From SIG437 sp045648985 (GTDB taxonomy: Bacteria > Bacillota > Clostridia > UBA1381 > UBA9506), in NCBI GenBank assembly GCA_045648985.1, contig JAZROZ010000011.1, forward strand, positions 3,237 to 67,236: a stretch of DNA of 64,000 nt. The letters run 5' to 3'. Of this stretch, positions 27,138-36,447 are shown piece by piece. The translations under genes and the position numbers were made by a program. How positions within the stretch are numbered: the stretch's first letter is position 1; each line of letters opens with the position of its first letter. Under the pieces are notes generated by a model. The model had not been told where the DNA came from. It made no database searches and was given only the letters and a program-made list of their open reading frames with translations.

Positions 27138-27872
27138 TTATTCCATTTCGCCGTATCTTTTAGGAACTGTTCTTTTATGAGCCGTTCTTTTATAGATGCG
27201 CGCAAGTTTCTCTTTTGTTTCTTCCTCGCCCTTTCCGCAAAGAATGAAATCATCAATCTCATCGTAGGTAAAGCCCATTTCTTTTTCATCTGTCTGTCCT
27301 TCATAAAGACCTGCAGACGGAGCTTTTTCTATAATAGACTTAGGAGCATTCAAATACCTCAAAAACTCATACACTTCACGCACAGTAAGGTCTGATATTG
27401 GATTTAAATCATATCCGCCATCGCCCCATTTTGTGAAATATCCCATAAACATTTCACTTCTGTTGCCTGTTCCCAGCACCAAATAGCCTTTCGTTTGTGC
27501 TATCGCGTAAAGAGTTGTCATTCTAAGACGCGGAGCAATATTTTTTAAACTGTCAGCAGATATATTCTCACTCTTTTCAATAGCCTCTTCTAAGCTTGAA
27601 CGAGTCTTTGAGATATCAACTGTAATCTGCTCTATTCCATACTGCTCTCCGGCTTTTTTAGCATCCTCCGTGTCCTGGCCATAGTTCACGTTTGAATGGC
27701 ATGGCATAATGACACCTAAAACATTATCGCAGGCTTTTTTAGCGATGATGGCAGCGAGCGTACAGTCCTTTCCACCGCTATTTCCATAAATAATACCTTT
27801 TGCACCGCTTTCTTTTAGGGCATCCTGTATGAATTTAACTCTATTTTCAAGTTCTGTTTTATAATCTCTCAT
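27138..27872 (-). CDS. nadE: NH3-dependent NAD+ synthetase
   Basis: Converts nicotinate adenine dinucleotide to NAD+ using ATP and ammonia. It has 244 residues, the short form without a glutaminase domain. The PP-loop motif is IIYGNSGGKDCTLAAII, followed by LGTGNRSEMFMGYFTKWGDG and DLNPISDLTVREVYEF, all typical of NadE. It is the last gene of the pnp-thrS-nadE operon. Confidence 0.95.
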   Translation of the reverse strand: MRDYKTELENRVKFIQDALKESGAKGIIYGNSGGKDCTLAAIIAKKACDNVLGVIMPCHSNVNYGQDTEDAKKAGEQYGIEQITVDISKTRSSLEEAIEKSENISADSLKNIAPRLRMTTLYAIAQTKGYLVLGTGNRSEMFMGYFTKWGDGGYDLNPISDLTVREVYEFLRYLNAPKSIIEKAPSAGLYEGQTDEKEMGFTYDEIDDFILCGKGEEETKEKLARIYKRTAHKRTVPKRYGEME

Positions 27873-27887
27873 TTTTTTGCCTTTCTG

Positions 27888-28085
27888 TTAGAACAGATTT
27901 GAAATTATAATACCATGTGCTTCTGCAAGCTCTGATTCTGGCACTAATATCTCAAAGCAACCTATTTTTTCATTATCACTTTGGTTTACGGAACGTATTT
28001 TAACAAGGATGCCTGCTCCTTCAAGAAAATCGCGTATTTTTTCTGCCTGTGCTTTCGTCTGCGCAACGTATGCAACCATCCACAT
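27888..28085 (-). CDS. Small DUF2007-like protein
   Basis: 65 residues with one compact alpha/beta domain: YVAQTKAQAEKIRDFLEGAG, then ILVKIRSVNQ, then IGCFEILVPESELAEAHGII. This resembles the DUF2007 putative signal-transducing family common in Clostridia; no function is established. The ATG follows AGGGGATGTAAATT. It lies between thrS (16 nt) and nadE (15 nt), so it is co-transcribed. Confidence 0.8.
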   Translation of the reverse strand: MWMVAYVAQTKAQAEKIRDFLEGAGILVKIRSVNQSDNEKIGCFEILVPESELAEAHGIIISNLF

Positions 28086-28101
28086 AATTTACATCCCCTT
28101 T

Positions 28102-30039
28102 TTATTTTCTTCTTTCTTTGATTTCAGCCACGACAGACGCGATAAATTCGTCTTTTGACACCTGACCTAAATCGCCCTCTTTTCTTGAACGTACGCTTAC
28201 TGTATTTTCATCACGTTCCCTGTCACCGATGATGAGCATATAAGGTGTTTTTTCAAGCTGAGCTTCACGGATTTTGTAACCAATTTTCTCATTTCTTAAG
28301 TCAACTTCAACCTTCACACCGGCTTCCATAAGCTCTTTTTTGAGTGCCTTAGCATATTCAAAATGAGCGTCAGCGATAGGAAGAATCTTAACCTGAGTCG
28401 GCATAAGCCATGTAGGAAGTGCACCTGCATATTTTTCAATTAAGAGTGCGAGTGTCCTTTCATAGCAACCGAGTGATGTTCTGTGGATAACGTAAGGATA
28501 TTTCTTAGTTCCGTCAGAATCAACATATTCCATACCAAAACGTTCTGCGAGCTGGAAGTCAATCTGAATTGTTACTAATGTATCTTCTTTTCCGTGAACG
28601 TTCTTTATCTGGATATCGAGCTTAGGACCATAGAATGCGGCTTCGCCTGCCTCTTCTGTATAGTCAATCTTTAAGTCATCTAAGATTTCTCTCATTCTGT
28701 CCTGAACGTTTTCCCATTCCTCTGCGCTACCGATATATTTCTCCTTATCATTTTCATCCCATTTTGAGAATCTGTAACTAACATCTTCATCAAGACCTAA
28801 TGTTTCAAGCATATATTTTGCAAGCTCTAAGCATCCTGCAAACTCTTCTTCTAACTGGTCAGGACGGCAAGCTAAGTGACCCTCTGAAATAGTGAACTGA
28901 CGTACACGGATGAGTCCATGCATTTCACCTGATGCTTCATTTCTAAAAAGTGTTGACGTTTCACCATAGCGAAGTGGCAAATCACGATAGCTTCTCATTT
29001 TTGTGAGATATGCCTGGAACTGGAAAGGACAAGTCATAGGACGGAGTGCAAAAACTTCACCCTCTGCATCAGGGTCACCCATAACAAACATACCATCACG
29101 GTAATGGTCCCAGTGTCCTGAAATTTTATATAAATCCCTTTTTGCCATAAATGGAGTTTTTGTTAAGAGATATCCTCTCTTTTCTTCTTCGTCTTCTACA
29201 AAGCGCTGAAGTGTCTGAATTATTCTTGCACCCTTGGGAAGCATAATCGGAAGTCCCTGACCTATAACTTCAGATGTTGTGAAGTATTCAAGCTCTCTGC
29301 CTATTTTGTTATGGTCTCTTTTCTTAGCTTCTTCAACAGCGGTGAGGTACTCTTCCATATCGCTCTTTTTTGTAAATGCAGTACCATATATTCTCTGGAG
29401 CATCTTGTTCTTTTCGCTTCCTCTCCAGTATGCACCTGCAACACTTGTGAGCTTGAATGCTTTTACTTTGCCCGTTGACGGCACGTGAGGTCCTGCACAA
29501 AGCTCTGTAAATTCACCCTGTTTATAGAATGAAACTTCTTCTCCTTCTGGAAGCTCAGAAATAAGCTCCACTTTATATTTTTCGCCTTTTTCTTCAAAAT
29601 ATTTAAGCGCTTCTTCTCTTTCCATTGTAAATCTTTCAATTGCAAGGTTTTCTTTTACGATTTTTTTCATTTCATCTTCAAGCTTTGTTAAGATTTCAGG
29701 TGTAAATGATGTTTCGCAGTCAAAATCATAATAAAAACCGTTATCTATTGCAGGACCGATTGCTAAGAGCGCTGTAGGATATAGTCTTTTAACTGCCTGA
29801 GCTAAAATGTGTGATGCGCTGTGACGAAGCGCATTTTTGCCCTCTACCGCATCAAATGTGAGAATTTCCAAAGTCACATCTTTATCAATAACGTATGAAA
29901 GGTCTGTAGCCTTTCCATCAACCTTAGCACAAAGCGCAACACGTGCTAAACCCTCGCTTATGCTCTCTGCAACTTCCATAACAGTTTTCGGCTCATTAAA
30001 TTCAATCTGAGAATTGTCCTTTAATGTTATTTTATACAT
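28102..30039 (-). CDS. thrS: Threonyl-tRNA synthetase
   Basis: 645 residues. N-terminal TGS domain (about 1-60), the editing/second additional domain with HSASHILAQAVKRLYP, the class II core with RPMTCPFQ (zinc Cys), FTISEGHLACRPDQ and YVIHRTSLGCYER (zinc His residues), and the C-terminal anticodon domain (about 540-640). The catalytic motifs are somewhat diverged from E. coli ThrRS (MTCPFQ instead of MNCPGH) but keep the zinc ligands. It has no T-box of its own: it lies 7 nt after the radical SAM gene and depends on the pnp operon. Confidence 0.96.
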   Translation of the reverse strand: MYKITLKDNSQIEFNEPKTVMEVAESISEGLARVALCAKVDGKATDLSYVIDKDVTLEILTFDAVEGKNALRHSASHILAQAVKRLYPTALLAIGPAIDNGFYYDFDCETSFTPEILTKLEDEMKKIVKENLAIERFTMEREEALKYFEEKGEKYKVELISELPEGEEVSFYKQGEFTELCAGPHVPSTGKVKAFKLTSVAGAYWRGSEKNKMLQRIYGTAFTKKSDMEEYLTAVEEAKKRDHNKIGRELEYFTTSEVIGQGLPIMLPKGARIIQTLQRFVEDEEEKRGYLLTKTPFMAKRDLYKISGHWDHYRDGMFVMGDPDAEGEVFALRPMTCPFQFQAYLTKMRSYRDLPLRYGETSTLFRNEASGEMHGLIRVRQFTISEGHLACRPDQLEEEFAGCLELAKYMLETLGLDEDVSYRFSKWDENDKEKYIGSAEEWENVQDRMREILDDLKIDYTEEAGEAAFYGPKLDIQIKNVHGKEDTLVTIQIDFQLAERFGMEYVDSDGTKKYPYVIHRTSLGCYERTLALLIEKYAGALPTWLMPTQVKILPIADAHFEYAKALKKELMEAGVKVEVDLRNEKIGYKIREAQLEKTPYMLIIGDRERDENTVSVRSRKEGDLGQVSKDEFIASVVAEIKERRK

Positions 30040-30046
30040 AAATCAA

Positions 30047-31714
30047 TCATCCTTTCGGCATATCTTCCGTTATGTCATAATATTTATTCTTTATATAATC
30101 AAAAACATAAATTCTTTCGCCCACCTCATAAAACCTTAGCTTTTTATAAAGCTGTACAGGTAATATATCCTTGTGGTCTACAAAATATTTGTTTACATTA
30201 TCTCTGATTTTTAAAAATTCAAAGGCTCTTTCCTTTAAATCAGCTGCACTCTTCATAAAGCTTAAATTATCACGATACACACTGCAATAATCTATAATCA
30301 AAGCTTTTGTTATCTTTTCATCTTTTAAGGTGATATCACAATAATCCTTTAGAATTTCAAACTGCTCTTTTTTTGAAACAGATGCCTTAGTTCTTTCGTC
30401 AAAATATGCTCCAAGTCCGTCAAAGAAATCAAAAGGATTATCTTTAAAATACGTCTTTAAAACATATTTCATCGTTTTCTTAAATGAGCCACTGTTATAA
30501 TACTTTTCCAAGACATTTTCAACCGTTTTTAAACGAAGCAAATCGAAATAACTCATTTTGTCAGATGATATAACTTCATATGGTGGGAAACTGGAAAACT
30601 TACTTTTTTCAGCATTTAATGAAGCGCCCTTTAGCTTTTTTAAAAACCCAAGCTGCAAAACGTGTGGGTAAAGACCAAGTACATCATTAAATGACTTTAT
30701 AAATATTTCCATACTTTCGCCGGGCAGACCTGCAATCAAATCAAGATGAACGTGAACATTTCCGTTTCTCATTAATTGGCTGACAACATATTTTAGCTTA
30801 TCGAAATCAGCAGTTCTGTTAATTCCTGATAGTGTATCTTTATCTGTGCTCTGCACTCCTATTTCTACCTGAAACATATCTTTCGGGGCAATAGCCAAGC
30901 TCTCTAAAAGCTCGTCTGTCATTATCTCAGCTTTTATCTCAAAATGAAATGTCGTATTTTTTGCTTTTGTTTTGATAAACTCTATAATCTCTAAAGCTCT
31001 TTTTTTGTCTGAGTTAAATGTCCTGTCAACGAATTTGACAAGTCCTACTTCGTTATCAATAAAAATTTCAAGTTCATTCTTTACGCGCTCTAAATCTAAA
31101 TATCTCACTTTACCGTGTGCACCTGACAAGCAAAATGCACATCTGTATGGACATCCGCGCGATGTTTCATAATATAAGATTTTTCCTTTATACTTACTTA
31201 AATCTTCGTTTATATATGGAAAAACAAGCTCATTCAAATCGGCAAAACTATCGCTTTTTATAACTTGTCTCTTGCCGTCAAATGACGCCATCTTCTCAGT
31301 CAGCTCGTCTAAAAGCGGCTCACCCTCGCCGCAAACTATAAAATCAATATAGCTGTGCTTTTTTAGTATTTCTTCTGCATCGAAGCTCACTTCAGGGCCG
31401 CCAAGTGTAATTACAAGACTGCTGTCTGCCTTTTTCAACACCTCGCACAGCTTCAAAACATATTCAATATTCCATATATAGCAGGAAAAAAGAAGATTTT
31501 TAATACCGTTTTTTAATATATCCTTTAAAACTCTGTCCTGCTCATCATTTATTGAATATTCGCAAAATGAAGCATTGTACGGACAATTATTTTTAAGGTA
31601 TCTTACTGCTAAATTTGTATGTACGTATTTTGCATTAACCGCTATGAATAAAAATGACAAATCCCGCACGGGAAAATCTTTTTCCCGTGCGGCATTTTTA
31701 ACTTCCGTTATCAT
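30047..31714 (-). CDS. B12-binding domain radical SAM protein (DUF4080 type)
   Basis: 555 residues from the ATG at 31714. An N-terminal cobalamin-binding-like domain starts FLFIAVNAKYVHTNLAVRYL, a radical SAM core has the cluster motif GCPYRCAFCLSG, and a C-terminal DUF4080-like region follows. Substrate unknown. The ATG overlaps the pnp stop by 4 nt, but codons 8-17 form a perfect hairpin. A TTG at 31660, right after the hairpin, would give a protein starting MSFLFIAVNAKY, closer to relatives. The start is therefore open. Confidence 0.88.
   Translation of the reverse strand: MITEVKNAAREKDFPVRDLSFLFIAVNAKYVHTNLAVRYLKNNCPYNASFCEYSINDEQDRVLKDILKNGIKNLLFSCYIWNIEYVLKLCEVLKKADSSLVITLGGPEVSFDAEEILKKHSYIDFIVCGEGEPLLDELTEKMASFDGKRQVIKSDSFADLNELVFPYINEDLSKYKGKILYYETSRGCPYRCAFCLSGAHGKVRYLDLERVKNELEIFIDNEVGLVKFVDRTFNSDKKRALEIIEFIKTKAKNTTFHFEIKAEIMTDELLESLAIAPKDMFQVEIGVQSTDKDTLSGINRTADFDKLKYVVSQLMRNGNVHVHLDLIAGLPGESMEIFIKSFNDVLGLYPHVLQLGFLKKLKGASLNAEKSKFSSFPPYEVISSDKMSYFDLLRLKTVENVLEKYYNSGSFKKTMKYVLKTYFKDNPFDFFDGLGAYFDERTKASVSKKEQFEILKDYCDITLKDEKITKALIIDYCSVYRDNLSFMKSAADLKERAFEFLKIRDNVNKYFVDHKDILPVQLYKKLRFYEVGERIYVFDYIKNKYYDITEDMPKG
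31664..31692. promoter_or_regulatory. 13-bp perfect hairpin at the pnp / radical SAM junction
   Basis: CCGCACGGGAAAA pairs with TTTTCCCGTGCGG across a 3-nt loop, about 20 nt downstream of the pnp stop on the minus strand and inside the 5' end of the next reading frame. The minus-strand tail GATTTGTCATTTTTATTC is a weak terminator tail. It may attenuate read-through, stabilise the pnp 3' end, or serve as a processing site. Confidence 0.7.
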
Positions 31715-33807
31715 AAACCAAGGTCAGCTAAAGCGTCTTTTCTTGAAAGGTTAATTCTTCCCTGCTTGTCGATTTCGATAACCTTAACCATTATTTCATC
31801 GCCAACAGAAACAACATCTTCAACCTTTTCTACGCGGTGGTTTTCAAGTTTAGAGATGTGAACCATACCGTCAACACCCGGCAGGAATTCAACAAATGCA
31901 CCAAACGGCATAATGTTAACAACCTTACCTTTAAAGATTGAACCGATTTCAATGTTCCCTGTAATTCCCTTGATGATATCCATAGTCTTGTTAGCCATTT
32001 CTTCATCAGTTGTTGAAATGTAAATCTTACCTGTTTCTTCAATATCAATCTTAACGCCTGTTTCTGCGATAATCTTCTGAATTGTCTTACCGCCTGAACC
32101 GATAACGTCACGGATTTTATCTGTATCAATCTGCATTGTGTAGATTTTCGGTGCATACTGAGAAAGTGATTCTCTTGGTGCATCAATAGCAGCTAAAATA
32201 ACATCATCAATGATGTGATATCTTGCTTCTTTTGTCTGACGGAGTGCTGTTTTAATGATTTCAGGTGTCAAACCGTCAATTTTGATATCCATCTGGATTG
32301 CTGTGATACCTTCTTTAGTACCTGCAACCTTAAAGTCCATATCGCCGTAGAAGTCCTCTAGACCCTGAATGTCAACCATCGTTATAAATCTTTCGCCTTC
32401 AGTTACAAGACCAACTGAAATACCTGCAACAGGCGCTTTAATCGGAACACCTGCATCCATGAGTGCAAGTGTGCTTGCACATACGCTACCCTGTGATGTA
32501 CTTCCGTTTGAGCTTAACACTTCAGAAACAAGTCTTATAGCATATGGGAAATCTTCCTGTGACGGAATAACTGGCTCTAAGGCACGTTCAGCGAGTGCAC
32601 CGTGACCTATTTCACGTCTTCCCGGTCCTCTTGACGGACGTGTTTCACCAACACTGTATGACGGGAAATTATAGTGATGCATATATGTTTTCTGCTCGTC
32701 TAAATCAAGACCGTCTAAAGACTGTGCATCACCGATAGCACCAAGTGTTGCAACAGTTAAAACCTGCGTCTGTCCTCTTGCAAAAAGACCTGAACCGTGA
32801 GTTCTAGGCAGAATTCCGGCTTCGGCTGAAAGAGGACGGATATCTAAAATTCCTCTGCCGTCAACACGTTTTCCCTCGTCTAAAATCCATCTTCTTACAA
32901 TATATTTCTGGAGCTTTTCAACTGCTTCTGTAACTTCAGCTCCGTTTTCTTCGTCTGTATATCTGCCGTCAAAGTAATTATAGAGTTCTTCGTAGAATAC
33001 TTTTAAATTCTGCTCTCTTACATTTTTGTCGTCTGTGTCTAAAGCAACCTTTAACTTAGCTTCACCAAACTCTTTGATTTCGTTATATAAAGCTTCATCT
33101 ACAACGTGGGCTTCGTATGAGAACTTCGGCTTTCCTACTTCTTTCTGGATTTCAGAAATGAAATCACAGATCTTCTTGATTTCTTCATGAGCATACATAA
33201 TAGCATCAAACATAAGCTCTTCTGATACTTCTTTAGCTCCTGCTTCAATCATAACGACTTTTTCTTTTGTACCTGCAACTGTTAAGTTAAGAGTTGATTT
33301 TTCTCTCTGCTCGCAAGTCGGGTTGATAACGAGCTCGCCGTCAACGCAACCAACGATAACACCACCGATAGGTCCATTAAACGGAATTTCTGAGATTGAA
33401 ATTGCAACAGATGCACCGTTCATCGCTGTGATTTCAGGAGAGTTGTCATGTTCAACAGAAAGGATTGTGTTAACAACACCAACATCGTTTCTTAAATCCT
33501 TCGGGAAAAGCGGTCTTATTGGTCTATCGATAACACGTGATGCTAAGATTGCTTTTTCTGAAGGACGACCTTCTCTTTTTATAAAACCACCTGGAATTTT
33601 ACCAACAGAATAAAGTCTTTCCTCATAATCAACAGAAAGTGGGAAGAAATCTACTCCCTCTCTCGGTTTTGCAGATGCTGTAGCTGTTGATAAAACCACA
33701 GTATCGCCATAGCTTACCATAGCTGCACCGCTTGCCAAGTATGCATATTTTCCGATTTCTACAACAAACGGTCTGCCTGCTATCTCTGTTTCAAAACGTT
33801 TGTACAT
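31711..33807 (-). CDS. pnp: Polynucleotide phosphorylase
   Basis: 3'-5' phosphorolytic exoribonuclease of the RNA degradosome. It has 698 residues, the usual length. Two RNase PH domains (MVSYGDTVVLSTATAS in the first; RTHGSGLFARGQTQVL and SNGSTSQGSVCASTLAL in the second) flank a helical domain. The C-terminal KH domain (IGSGGKTIQKIIAETG) and S1 domain (GKVVNIMPFGAFVEFLPG) follow. The start has TTTGGAGGTACAAT upstream. rpsO, often its neighbour, is absent. It leads an operon with a radical SAM gene, thrS and nadE. Confidence 0.97.
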   Translation of the reverse strand: MYKRFETEIAGRPFVVEIGKYAYLASGAAMVSYGDTVVLSTATASAKPREGVDFFPLSVDYEERLYSVGKIPGGFIKREGRPSEKAILASRVIDRPIRPLFPKDLRNDVGVVNTILSVEHDNSPEITAMNGASVAISISEIPFNGPIGGVIVGCVDGELVINPTCEQREKSTLNLTVAGTKEKVVMIEAGAKEVSEELMFDAIMYAHEEIKKICDFISEIQKEVGKPKFSYEAHVVDEALYNEIKEFGEAKLKVALDTDDKNVREQNLKVFYEELYNYFDGRYTDEENGAEVTEAVEKLQKYIVRRWILDEGKRVDGRGILDIRPLSAEAGILPRTHGSGLFARGQTQVLTVATLGAIGDAQSLDGLDLDEQKTYMHHYNFPSYSVGETRPSRGPGRREIGHGALAERALEPVIPSQEDFPYAIRLVSEVLSSNGSTSQGSVCASTLALMDAGVPIKAPVAGISVGLVTEGERFITMVDIQGLEDFYGDMDFKVAGTKEGITAIQMDIKIDGLTPEIIKTALRQTKEARYHIIDDVILAAIDAPRESLSQYAPKIYTMQIDTDKIRDVIGSGGKTIQKIIAETGVKIDIEETGKIYISTTDEEMANKTMDIIKGITGNIEIGSIFKGKVVNIMPFGAFVEFLPGVDGMVHISKLENHRVEKVEDVVSVGDEIMVKVIEIDKQGRINLSRKDALADLGL

Positions 33808-33851
33808 ATTGTACCTCCAAAAATTATTTTTTCAGAGCTGGAAGCAAGAGA

Positions 33852-33890
33852 TAAGAAATAAAACGTAAATTTTTTACGGCTTATTTCTTA
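33852..33890 (-). promoter_or_regulatory. pnp 5' leader hairpin
   Basis: TAAGAAATAA pairs with TTATTTCTTA (10 bp), with an inner CGTAAA/TTTACG stem, between the promoter and the start codon. pnp leaders in other bacteria carry processed hairpins used in autoregulation; that role here is inference. Confidence 0.6.
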
Positions 33891-33920
33891 CTTCTTACCT
33901 TTCCGACCCTGTAATTTGTT

Positions 33921-33949
33921 ATTATACCACATTTTCTCAATAAAATCAA
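33921..33949 (-). promoter_or_regulatory. Sigma-A promoter of the pnp operon
   Basis: TTGATT at 33944-33949 and TATAAT at 33921-33926 on the minus strand with a 17-nt spacer, about 115 nt upstream of the pnp start, leaving room for the leader hairpin. Confidence 0.75.
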
Positions 33950-34044
33950 TACATATGAAATGCAAAATATCACAATTTTTAAAGGCTAGTCATAAAACGG
34001 ATAAAATGAAAATATAGTTTAAAAAAAGAACGGAGGAAATCATT

Positions 34045-35121
34045 ATGAACAGAAGCAAAAAAAGATTTTACGGCAGTACAATAGTTTTAAAAAAGCAATT
34101 TTTATATATGACCGCTTTCGTCTGCCTTTTCGCTTTTTTATCTGGGCACAGCATAAATATAATCACACAAACGATTAGGACAGATATTTATAAATCCTGC
34201 CTTTTATCGACACTTCCCGTTTTAGATATAAAAAAAGCAAAAAGCAAGCTCAGTATAACACCAATAAATACAGTAAGTTACCTGCTTCCTGTTTTAAAAT
34301 CAAATGATGATATGAATAAAAAATATGCAACTCGTTACGGCTTCATAAAAGAAGAAACCGGTTTTGAGAAAGTCACAGAAAGCCTTATAGCAGAAAATGT
34401 ACTTGAAACAGACCTGTCAGTCGGTGGTATAGTATTTTCAAACCCTACAAATTATAGTGTTGATGCAAGCACTCTGCTCTCTTTTCCGCTTTCAATATCA
34501 CCGCCTGATAATACTCCGCGTGTCTTAATCGTCCATACACACTCATCAGAAGCATACGCTGCTTCTTTAAATGCCCGTAGCGATAACCCCGAAGAAAATG
34601 TTATAAGGGTTGGCTCAAAAATTGCCGAAGAGCTTAACAAAAAAGGCATTGTCACAATTCACGATACCACAAGAAATGATTATCCGTCATATAACGGCTC
34701 GTATAAAAAGAGCCTTGCAACAGTGGAAAAAAACCTCGAAAAATATCCAACCATACAAATCGTTTTAGACATACACCGTGACTATATTGAAAGAGATTCC
34801 AATCAGTTAAAGCCGACTGCCATTTTTGACGAGGGCAAAGCCGCACAGATAATGTTTGTCGTAGGAACGGACTCTATGGGGCTTTACCATCCCGACTGGA
34901 GAGAAAATTTAAGTTTAGCAGTCAAACTACAAAACAATCTTTTAACAACACGTCCCAACTTATGCAGGGCAATCAACATCAGAACAGAAAGGTTTAACCA
35001 TCACACCACAAAAGGCTCAATGATAATCGAGGTCGGAAGCTCTGCAAATACATTAGATGAAGCCTTGCGCTCGGCTGAATATATTGCAAATGCTCTTTTT
35101 AATATTTTAAAAAATCTGTAA
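34045..35121 (+). CDS. spoIIP: Stage II sporulation protein P
   Basis: Mother-cell amidase/endopeptidase that thins septal peptidoglycan during engulfment. It has 358 residues: one N-terminal membrane anchor (about 19-38) and a C-terminal SpoIIP domain with LIVHTHSSEAYAAS, IVLDIHRDYIERD and TTKGSMIIEVGSSANTLDEA, which include the metal-binding His and Glu residues. The start follows GGAGGAAATCATT. In relatives it is sigma-E dependent; I see no clear sigma-E promoter in the 100 nt upstream. It is divergent from pnp. Confidence 0.94.
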   Translation: MNRSKKRFYGSTIVLKKQFLYMTAFVCLFAFLSGHSINIITQTIRTDIYKSCLLSTLPVLDIKKAKSKLSITPINTVSYLLPVLKSNDDMNKKYATRYGFIKEETGFEKVTESLIAENVLETDLSVGGIVFSNPTNYSVDASTLLSFPLSISPPDNTPRVLIVHTHSSEAYAASLNARSDNPEENVIRVGSKIAEELNKKGIVTIHDTTRNDYPSYNGSYKKSLATVEKNLEKYPTIQIVLDIHRDYIERDSNQLKPTAIFDEGKAAQIMFVVGTDSMGLYHPDWRENLSLAVKLQNNLLTTRPNLCRAINIRTERFNHHTTKGSMIIEVGSSANTLDEALRSAEYIANALFNILKNL

Positions 35122-35198
35122 ATTAAAATGCATTTTGATTGACATATCTTACATTTTGTACTAACATTAAAACATCACAACAGAAAAGAGGGGTTCCT

Positions 35199-35861
35199 AT
35201 GGCAGACCATATGTATAAACTTTCAGAAGTGCCAAAAGGCAAAAGGCTTGAACATTTCAGGGAATACTATATGTTTAAAACTGTTATTTGGATAGTTTTA
35301 ATAGTTTCGATAATATCACTTTTGAAAACTGTATTCTTCGCCGCTAAACCCGATGTTAAAATTATGGTTGCAACAAACGAGTTTCTTCCGCAGGAAATAT
35401 GGGCAGATTTACAAACAGAAATGACGAGCTTTTGCTCCGACTACAACGAAGATGGAAAAAGCTTGATTGAAATGAACGTGAATACATTTGATAACTCAAC
35501 TAAAGCAAACGCCCAGCAAAACACCGTCGCTACGCAACGTTATATGGCAGTACTGGCTATGGCGGAGCATCTTATTCAGATTGTAGACGAAGAACATTAC
35601 GAAGATTTGAAAAATCAGGGGTTAATAGGAACTTATAAAGACTTAGCAGACTATAATACATTCAAAGACGAAAGCGAAGAAGTTAAAATACCACTTTCTT
35701 CTATTGGGGCTTTTAAGGACATTACGGATAATATGGTAAATGAACATTATCTCACTATCAGAACGCGCGAAGGCTCACAGCTCGGCGATAAAAAGAAAAA
35801 AATTAAAAACTACGATAACCACGTAGAAGTATTTGCGCGTCTTGCGTATTTTGAAAAATAA
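35199..35861 (+). CDS. Hypothetical membrane-anchored protein
   Basis: 220 residues, family not recognised. A short cytosolic N-terminus (MADHMYKLSEVPKGKRLEHF) leads to one transmembrane helix (about residues 31-50, VIWIVLIVSIISLLKTVFF) and an extracytoplasmic domain of about 170 residues, acidic and Lys-rich, without obvious repeats. The ATG at 35199 follows GAGGGG. A TTGACA box at 35139 with a weak TAACAT box 17 nt later may be its promoter. It follows spoIIP and ends at a bidirectional terminator. A link to sporulation is only positional. Confidence 0.7.
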   Translation: MADHMYKLSEVPKGKRLEHFREYYMFKTVIWIVLIVSIISLLKTVFFAAKPDVKIMVATNEFLPQEIWADLQTEMTSFCSDYNEDGKSLIEMNVNTFDNSTKANAQQNTVATQRYMAVLAMAEHLIQIVDEEHYEDLKNQGLIGTYKDLADYNTFKDESEEVKIPLSSIGAFKDITDNMVNEHYLTIRTREGSQLGDKKKKIKNYDNHVEVFARLAYFEK

Positions 35862-35879
35862 GATTTTAAACCAGCATAC

Positions 35880-35915
35880 AAAAAGTTCAGGTGGCTTTGG
35901 CCCCCTGAACTTTTT
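35880..35915. terminator. Bidirectional rho-independent terminator
   Basis: AAAAAGTTCAGG pairs with CCTGAACTTTTT (12 bp plus inner pairs) between the convergent 35199-35861 gene and the deaminase gene. Confidence 0.9.
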
Positions 35916-35934
35916 ATATTACATTCTTTTATTT

Positions 35935-36414
35935 CTACATCGGCGGAAGTGTATCGTCATTTATAATCCACTTCTCTACATTTAGTATTCTGTATGTATC
36001 TTCTGTATCACGGATAACAACATCTTTTATACCTGCATTAATTATCATACGCTGACACATTGCACAACAGTTTGTGCCCGATAAAAGCTCTGCAGTTTTC
36101 GGGTCTGTGCAGGCAAGGTATAGCGTCGCGCCGATAGAATCGCGACGCGATGCACTTATAATGCAGTTCATTTCTGCATGAACAGAACGACACATTTCAT
36201 ATCTTTCACCATGAGGGATATTTAGCTTTTCTCTTATACAAACACCTAAATCCACACAATTTTTTCTTGAACGAGGTGCACCGTTATATCCTGTTGAAAT
36301 AATTTCGTCATTCTTTACTAAGATTGCGCCATAATTTCTTCTTAAACACGTTCCGCGTTTTGATACGGTCTGAGCAATATCAAGATAATAATTGATTTTA
36401 TCTCTTCTTTGCAT
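35935..36414 (-). CDS. dCMP deaminase (ComEB-like cytidine/deoxycytidylate deaminase)
   Basis: Zinc deaminase making dUMP from dCMP for thymidylate synthesis. It has 159 residues. Zinc-binding motifs are SVHAEMNCIISA (His, catalytic Glu) and TNCCAMCQRMII (two Cys). The N-terminal segment GTCLRRNYGAILVKNDEIISTGYNGAPR is typical of dCMP deaminases. The C-terminal end is full length. It is the last gene of a long housekeeping run, 33 nt after rpiB. Confidence 0.92.
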   Translation of the reverse strand: MQRRDKINYYLDIAQTVSKRGTCLRRNYGAILVKNDEIISTGYNGAPRSRKNCVDLGVCIREKLNIPHGERYEMCRSVHAEMNCIISASRRDSIGATLYLACTDPKTAELLSGTNCCAMCQRMIINAGIKDVVIRDTEDTYRILNVEKWIINDDTLPPM

Positions 36415-36447
36415 AATTTCGCCCCCTGTCGTCTTTTAAAAATTCAA

